Part shown: in pieces, positions 6,921-11,332 of the stretch | How the letters are laid out: the number at the start of each line of letters is the position of its first letter | Position numbering within the stretch: position 1 is the stretch's first letter | Origin: JBFIHZ01 sp041601535 | Lineage (GTDB): Bacteria; Pseudomonadota; Gammaproteobacteria; Xanthomonadales; SZUA-36 | Direction: 5' to 3' | Length of the DNA stretch: 11,332 bases | NCBI GenBank assembly: GCA_041601535.1 | Contig: JBFIHZ010000106.1 | Coordinates: forward strand, 1-11,332 | The notes under the pieces: model-generated | What the model was told of the DNA's origin: nothing | The model's input: the letters and a program-made list of their open reading frames with translations, nothing else | Database searches by the model: none | Program-made: the position numbers and the translations under genes

Positions 6921-6968
6921 GTGTTACCAGTGCGGAAACAGGCGGCCCACCGGTGGGTACCGTATAAT
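6921..6968 (+). promoter_or_regulatory. Candidate kinase promoter with an inverted TAACAC site
   Basis: TATAAT at 6963-6968 is a perfect sigma-70 -10 box, which would give a leader of about 50 bases before the kinase start. No -35 box is visible at 16-18 bases upstream. GTGTTA at 6921-6926, the reverse complement of TAACAC, is centred about 50 bases before the expected transcription start. That is a usual place for an activator at a promoter lacking a -35. Confidence 0.45.
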
Positions 6969-7026
6969 CATCAACACGATTGAGTGGCGCCAGAACGTAT
7001 CACCCCTGCCGGCGGCACGGGTGAGA

Positions 7027-8658
7027 ATGACCAGGGAGACACTTTTGTCAGCTCCACCACTGCACCCAACCGAAGCTGAACGCCTGGCGGCATTGCGGCA
7101 GCTGCAGATACTTGACACCGCTCCGGAGGAGCGGTTCGATCGGTACACGCGTATAGCCCGGGATGTATTTGATGTGCCAATGGCAGTCATCTGCCTGGTC
7201 GACGCCGAACGCCAGTGGTTCAAGTCCCGCTTGGGGGTGGATGCCACCGAAACGCCGCGCAGTATCTCATTCTGCGGTCACGCCATCCTGCAGCAGGGTG
7301 TGTTTTATATACCCGATGCACTGCAGGACGACCGTTTTGTGGATAATCCGCTGGTCACCGGCCCACTGAACATACGATTTTACGCTGGCGCGCCTTTGTA
7401 TTCCCTTTCCGGTCAGCCATTGGGCACCCTGTGCGTTCTTGATTCCACCGCACGCACCCTGACAGATAAACAACTGCATACCCTGTCGGATCTGGCGCAA
7501 TGCGTGGCCAGTGAAATGAACCAGGCCCGTCTGGCCGAGACCGTGCGAGAGCTGAATGAACAGCGCCGGTATACCGAAAATATCCTGCAATCGGTCAATG
7601 AAGGCATCATCGCCATCGACCACAAGGGCGTTATTCGTTCGTTCAACCAGGCCGCCGAATATATATTCGGCTATCCGGCTGAGGATGTACTGGGAAAGAA
7701 TTTTGCCATGCTGACCAACCCTGCACGCGCTCAGGTTCTGCAACAGTCGATCAGGCGTTACCTGGACAGTGGTGTGCTGATCGAAGGCGGTATCAATCAT
7801 GAACTGGAAGGACGCAGAAGCGATGGCACTCTGTTTTCAGTTGGATTATCCATCGGCAAAATGGAAATGGATGGTCAAACCATGTTCAATGGCGTGGTGC
7901 GCGATATATCGCACCGCAAGAAACTGGAACGCCTGAAAGATGGATTTATCACCACGGTTAGCCACGAGTTGCGCACACCACTGACCTCCATCATGGGTTC
8001 ACTCGGCCTGATCAAGGGCGGAGCGCTGGGCCAAATTCCCGACGATGCCAATGCCATGCTGGAAATTGCCTACAGCAGCAGCGAACGGCTCGTCCGGCTG
8101 GTCAACAGCATGCTTGACCTGGAAAAAATGAGTGGGGGGTATCTGCAGCTCAACAAAGCGCCGGCTGATCTGGTGCAATTGGCCCGGCAGGCCGTGGAGG
8201 AAATCCGCGGTTACATGGCGCAGGGCTACCAGTTGAATATCCGCATTACAGCGCCACAGCAGGCAATTATCGTAGAAGCAGACGATGATCAGCTCACCCG
8301 TGTGATTACCAATCTGCTGTCCAATGCCATAAACCATTCCCCGCCAGGCGGCACCATCACTGTGGAAGCGCGCCAGGACAACGGCCTTGCGCGGCTTTCA
8401 GTCGCCAATCAGGGCGCGGGTATTCCGGCAGAATACCAACCTCTGGTTTTCGAGCGCTTCACCCAGGCCAGCGGCAACAACGAGCGGGTGCAAGGAGGTG
8501 CTGGCCTGGGTCTCAGCATAGCCAAGGGTATTGTTGAGTTGCACGGCGGCGAAATCGGTTTCATCACCACGGCCAACTCCGGCAGCACTTTCTTTTTCGA
8601 ACTGCCAGTCAGCGCTACTTCAACCCGCGCTGGCCAGACAGACACCTCGGCTGCCTGA
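7027..8658 (+). CDS. Soluble GAF-PAS sensor histidine kinase
   Basis: A 543-residue histidine kinase with no membrane helix or signal peptide, so it senses in the cytoplasm. Residues about 15-165 are a GAF domain of the type with LDTAPEERFDR, ISFCGHAI and a YAGAPL/GTLCVLD end. A PAS domain follows at about 180-300 (ILQSVNEGIIAIDHKGVIRS to VVRDISHRKKLE). HisKA carries His313 in SHELRTPLTSI. The ATPase domain has its N-box at Asn433 (NLLSNAINHS), an F-box VFERFTQ, and GAGLGLSIAK. The ligand cannot be deduced. No receiver is attached; the next gene supplies one, overlapping by one base (TGATG). The start is uncertain: ATG 7027 has little ribosome site, whereas AGGGAG at 7033-7038 lies 6 bases before an in-frame TTG at 7045 that would give 537 residues. 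The frame is also open upstream to 6736, but that part does not look protein-like. Confidence 0.94.
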   Translation: MTRETLLSAPPLHPTEAERLAALRQLQILDTAPEERFDRYTRIARDVFDVPMAVICLVDAERQWFKSRLGVDATETPRSISFCGHAILQQGVFYIPDALQDDRFVDNPLVTGPLNIRFYAGAPLYSLSGQPLGTLCVLDSTARTLTDKQLHTLSDLAQCVASEMNQARLAETVRELNEQRRYTENILQSVNEGIIAIDHKGVIRSFNQAAEYIFGYPAEDVLGKNFAMLTNPARAQVLQQSIRRYLDSGVLIEGGINHELEGRRSDGTLFSVGLSIGKMEMDGQTMFNGVVRDISHRKKLERLKDGFITTVSHELRTPLTSIMGSLGLIKGGALGQIPDDANAMLEIAYSSSERLVRLVNSMLDLEKMSGGYLQLNKAPADLVQLARQAVEEIRGYMAQGYQLNIRITAPQQAIIVEADDDQLTRVITNLLSNAINHSPPGGTITVEARQDNGLARLSVANQGAGIPAEYQPLVFERFTQASGNNERVQGGAGLGLSIAKGIVELHGGEIGFITTANSGSTFFFELPVSATSTRAGQTDTSAA

Positions 8659-9446
8659 TGTCCATACCCGCCGAGCACAACGCAACCGACGCGCCTCGCG
8701 AGGTTCCCGGCAGAGTACTGTACGCGGAAGACGACCCGGGAATACAGGCTGTTGCAAAAGTTGCCCTTGGCCAGCTAGGTGGCTACGACCTGCTTATTTG
8801 CAATAGCGGCGAAGAACTGCTGGAAGCGTTTGCAGACTTTGCGCCTGACCTGGTTTTGCTGGACTTCATGATGCCGGGAATGGATGGGCTGCAAACCCTG
8901 CAGCAACTGCAACGCAGGCCCGATGCGCGCCACACCCCGGTGATTTTCATCACCGCCAGGGGTCAGGCCGCGGATGTGAATCAGATCATGCAGGCCGGCG
9001 CACTGGGCATAATCCAGAAACCCTTTGACCCGATGACATTGGGCAGCCGCATCAACAAGTTGTGGAAACAACATCAGGCCAGCCAACAACAATCACAACA
9101 GGTTTTCGATAACCATATAGAGCAATTGCGCCGGCTGTACGTGGAGCAATTACCCGAGTTGTCGGAGCAGCTTGCCGAAGCCTGGTCGCGGTTACACCGC
9201 GGGCAAGGTACATCACTGGTCAATTCGTCATTTCATCAGCAGGTGCATAAACTGGCGGGTTCGGCCGGCATGTATGGCCTGCTTGATGTCAGCCAGGCCG
9301 CGCACCAGGTGGAAACAATTCTGCAAGCCGCTGAAACGTCTGCCGCAGGTAGCAGCAACAATCCATCAGACATTTTTTCGCAATCCCTGGAGCCGGCCTG
9401 GCACCGCTTGCAAACCTGCCTGCAAACCGCGGTCGGTCAGATCTGA
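8658..9446 (+). CDS. Receiver-Hpt phosphorelay protein
   Basis: A 262-residue two-domain phosphotransfer protein. Residues about 18-136 are a receiver: acidic pair Asp25/Asp26, phospho-acceptor Asp69 in LVLLDFMMPGMDG, Thr99 in FITARG, and Lys121 in IQKPFD. A glutamine-rich linker (about 138-148) leads to a helical Hpt domain whose phospho-histidine is His197 in VHKLAGSAGMYGL. There is no DNA-binding or enzymatic output domain, so its job is most likely to pass phosphate from the kinase just upstream, via Asp69 and His197, to a final regulator such as the divergent OmpR-family protein. Its ATG shares the A of the kinase stop codon (TGATG), which indicates translational coupling and equal output. 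The Hpt assignment rests on the HxLxGSAG core and helical context; the rest of this domain is divergent and has an insert rich in Ser and Asn near residues 230-240. Confidence 0.92.
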   Translation: MSIPAEHNATDAPREVPGRVLYAEDDPGIQAVAKVALGQLGGYDLLICNSGEELLEAFADFAPDLVLLDFMMPGMDGLQTLQQLQRRPDARHTPVIFITARGQAADVNQIMQAGALGIIQKPFDPMTLGSRINKLWKQHQASQQQSQQVFDNHIEQLRRLYVEQLPELSEQLAEAWSRLHRGQGTSLVNSSFHQQVHKLAGSAGMYGLLDVSQAAHQVETILQAAETSAAGSSNNPSDIFSQSLEPAWHRLQTCLQTAVGQI

Positions 9447-9488
9447 AAACTGCAGGGATTTTCCACCCCAAAGCCGGCATTGATGGTC

Positions 9489-9494
9489 TATAAT
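9489..9494 (+). promoter_or_regulatory. Candidate -10 box of rdgC
   Basis: A perfect TATAAT lies 30 bases before the rdgC ATG, in the 78-base gap after the REC-Hpt gene. No good -35 is visible at 16-18 bases. It suggests that rdgC can be transcribed independently of the signalling genes, since no terminator is seen between them. Confidence 0.4.
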
Positions 9495-9524
9495 CCCCGG
9501 CCTCCCAGGTACCGGAATCTCTTC

Positions 9525-10430
9525 ATGTTTCGCAATCTCCGCTTTTACCGCATCTCCAGCCCATGGCCTGAATCTGAGGAAGAACTCTCAGAGCTTTTGT
9601 CGAACAAGGCTTTTGCCCCGTGTGGCAGCTATTCGGAACGCAGCGCCGGCTGGGAACCACCGGGAGAGGACGACACGGGTAACCTGGCGCGGCGGCTGGC
9701 CGGCGCCGACCTGATCCAGCTACGCACCCAGAGCCGGGTACTGCCCGCGGCCGCCATCAACGAGGCGCTGGAGTCACGCGTGGATGAGTACCGCCAGCGC
9801 ATGGATCAGGACCCGCCACGCCGCGAACTGCGCCGCCTGAAAGAAGAAACGCGAGATGAGCTGCTGCCCAAGGCACTGGTGAAATCCGAGCGCACCCTGG
9901 GTTGTTATATCGCTTCGGAATCAATTCTGGCAATTGATGTAGGCACTGTGGCCAAAGCGGAATGGTTTCTGGACCAGCTGCGTATCTGCTTCAGCCAGTT
10001 GCGTTGCGTGCCACTGACCTTCAACACGCCACCAGCCGAATTGTTACGACGAATTTTCATGGGTGAAACACCCGGTGGTTTCAGCCTGGGCCGCGAATGC
10101 CGCATGCAGGACCCGATGGACAGCAAGTCCATCGCCACCTGGCGCGATATCGAACTGACCGATGACACCATCCGCAAACACGTGGTCGACGGCATGAAAC
10201 TGACCCATCTGGGAGTTGAATTCGATCACGTGCTCACCTGTGTGCTGAGCGAAGAGGCTGTCATTGGCAAGTTCAGGTTTATTGAGGGCGAGGACGTTGA
10301 CACTCCGGATTATGAGGACAAGCAGGCCCGCCAGGATGCCGATTTCGTCCTGCTGAGCGGCACCGTGCGCCGCTTGCTTGAACAGCTGAAAAAATACCTG
10401 GGCGGCTATTCAGGCGATGCAGGCGACTAG
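9525..10430 (+). CDS. rdgC: Recombination-associated protein RdgC
   Basis: A 301-residue protein matching RdgC in length (E. coli 303) and in landmark segments: an N-terminal MFRNLRFYRI, AFAPCGS near residue 30, GWEPP soon after, a basic and acidic helical middle, and a C-terminal QDADFVLLSGTVRRLLEQL. RdgC is a dimeric ring-shaped protein that binds double-stranded DNA without sequence preference and limits RecA access; it is also needed by replication-restart mutants. ATG 9525 is chosen because it aligns with the E. coli start and has GGA 8 bases upstream. The in-frame ATG at 9480 would add 15 residues not seen in the family and would overlap the -10 box. It converges with the phosphate transporter gene, with 50 bases between them. 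No functional tie to the neighbouring signalling genes is evident. Confidence 0.95.
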   Translation: MFRNLRFYRISSPWPESEEELSELLSNKAFAPCGSYSERSAGWEPPGEDDTGNLARRLAGADLIQLRTQSRVLPAAAINEALESRVDEYRQRMDQDPPRRELRRLKEETRDELLPKALVKSERTLGCYIASESILAIDVGTVAKAEWFLDQLRICFSQLRCVPLTFNTPPAELLRRIFMGETPGGFSLGRECRMQDPMDSKSIATWRDIELTDDTIRKHVVDGMKLTHLGVEFDHVLTCVLSEEAVIGKFRFIEGEDVDTPDYEDKQARQDADFVLLSGTVRRLLEQLKKYLGGYSGDAGD

Positions 10431-10443
10431 CCAGCAAAGCACC

Positions 10444-10462
10444 GCATCGCTTGCAACGATGC
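10444..10462. terminator. Weak hairpin between convergent rdgC and phosphate-transporter genes
   Basis: A 6-bp stem (GCATCG and CGATGC) with a 7-base loop lies in the 50-base gap between the two convergent stops. There is no T-tract. The position suits a terminator, but the stem is too short to be sure. Confidence 0.25.
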
Positions 10463-10480
10463 AGCCAGACCTTGGCACTG

Positions 10481-11332
10481 TTAAGGCAGTACAGCGCGGA
10501 ACAGGAAGAAGAACACGATAGCCAGTAAGGCGCCGGCCGGAATGGTTACCGCCCAGGACACGAAAATGCGCCCGACCACCCGCAAGTCAATGGCGTCAAT
10601 ACCACGTGCCAGGCCGACACCCAGCACCGCACCCACCAGGGTGTGCGTGGTGGATATCGGGATGCCGGTACCGGATGCGATCACAATGGTCGTGGCCGCT
10701 GCCAGTTCCGCGGCGAAACCGCGGCTGGGTGTGAGCTGGGTTATTTTTTCACCCACCGTGGCAATCACGTGCCGGCCATATGTAGCCAGGCCGATCACAA
10801 TTCCACCGCCGCCGATGACCAATACCCACATCGGAATGGCCGACTTGCTGCCGATCACCCCGCTCTTGGCCACACTGATGACTGCAGCCAGTGGCCCGAT
10901 CGCATTTGCAACGTCATTGGAACCGTGGGCAAACGCCATGGAGCAAGCCGTGACGACCATCAAAACCGCGAACACCCGCTCGACCGTGTGGAAATGCTGC
11001 TTCTTTTCCAGCTTGGGATTGGGCTTGATACGCGCAATGGCAAACTTGCCAATCACCGCAATCACAACGGCGATTCCGCTTGCAAGCAGGTAACTGTGCA
11101 GGGTGCTGATTTCCAGCCCCACATGCGACAGGCCCTTGAGTATGGTGACCAGTGTGATGGTGAATGCGGCGAAAAAGATGTAAATCGGCACGTAACGCCG
11201 TGCCCGGGCGAGTGGGTCGGGCTGTGACAGAATCAGGCGCTGAACGCTGGCGAAAATCAGGTAGGCGATAAAACCAGCCAGTGCGGGCGATATGACCCAG
11301 CTCATCACGATGGTGCCGACCTTGGACCACTG
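10481..11332 (-). CDS. PiT-family inorganic phosphate transporter (partial, N-terminus missing)
   Basis: The C-terminal 283 residues of an inner-membrane phosphate permease of the PiT/Pho-4 family (PF01384), which imports phosphate with a cation. The minus-strand frame stays open to the right edge, with QWSKVGTIV before the GTG/ATG at 11308-11303, so the gene starts outside the window and those codons are not its start. The duplicated family signature is clear: AHGSNDVANAIGPLAAV, and later IPISTTHTLVGAVLGVG. There are about seven hydrophobic segments (for example YIFFAAFTITLVTIL, MWVLVIGGGGIVIGLATYG and WAVTIPAGALLAIVFFFLF). A basic cytoplasmic loop (ARIKPNPKLEKKQHFHTVER) separates the halves. 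The GSNDVANAIGP form is closer to Pho-4/PiT-1-like proteins than to E. coli PitA, so sodium as the coupling ion is possible but unproven. Confidence 0.93.
   Translation of the reverse strand, partial: QWSKVGTIVMSWVISPALAGFIAYLIFASVQRLILSQPDPLARARRYVPIYIFFAAFTITLVTILKGLSHVGLEISTLHSYLLASGIAVVIAVIGKFAIARIKPNPKLEKKQHFHTVERVFAVLMVVTACSMAFAHGSNDVANAIGPLAAVISVAKSGVIGSKSAIPMWVLVIGGGGIVIGLATYGRHVIATVGEKITQLTPSRGFAAELAAATTIVIASGTGIPISTTHTLVGAVLGVGLARGIDAIDLRVVGRIFVSWAVTIPAGALLAIVFFFLFRAVLP

Noticed and set aside
6736..7026. N-terminal extension of the kinase back to ATG 6736
   Set aside because: The extra 97 residues look like translated intergenic DNA, overlap the divergent regulator gene, and cover the TATAAT box and TAACAC repeats.
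10542..11227. Plus-strand ORFs of 183 and 194 codons opposite the phosphate transporter
   Set aside because: The minus-strand frame has the PiT signature motifs and membrane helices; the plus-strand ORFs are its shadows.

Overview
The window looks like chromosomal DNA of a non-enteric gammaproteobacterium. The reasons are a full-length RdgC (a protein essentially confined to beta- and gammaproteobacteria), a gamma-type LepB, an ArcA/TorR-like response regulator, and moderately high GC with ordinary proteobacterial Shine-Dalgarno sites and -10 boxes. Genus cannot be read from the sequence. I see no insertion sequences, CRISPR arrays, tRNAs, rRNAs or phage genes.

Layout. (1) Positions 1-1268, minus strand: the N-terminal part of a TPR-repeat protein that runs off the left edge just where a sulfotransferase domain appears to begin. 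(2) 1511-3595, plus: a secreted S9-family serine peptidase with a beta-propeller. (3) 3612-4475, minus: a double-hotdog MaoC/hydratase-2-type enoyl-CoA hydratase, convergent with the peptidase across a small hairpin. (4) 4661-5461, plus: signal peptidase I (lepB), followed by a hairpin terminator. (5) 5501-6032: a stretch without large genes that carries a 56-codon ORF with a good ribosome-binding site and a strong intrinsic terminator. (6) 6033-9446: a two-component locus, made of an OmpR-family response regulator on the minus strand and, divergently, a soluble GAF-PAS histidine kinase overlapping by one base a REC-Hpt protein. (7) 9525-10430, plus: rdgC with its own -10 box. (8) 10481-11332, minus: the C-terminal part of a PiT-family phosphate transporter that runs off the right edge.

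The most coherent unit is the signalling locus. Kinase, receiver-Hpt protein and DNA-binding regulator together hold all four phospho-sites (His, Asp, His, Asp) of an ArcB/ArcA- or TorS/TorR-type phosphorelay, but the kinase and REC-Hpt parts are separate proteins joined only by a TGATG stop-start overlap. The divergent promoter region holds three copies of the hexamer TAACAC, two of them spaced exactly one helical turn apart. A fourth copy lies upstream of the small ORF. This makes a self-regulated relay that also controls the small gene a testable guess. The other genes are largely housekeeping or metabolic and show no obvious link to each other.
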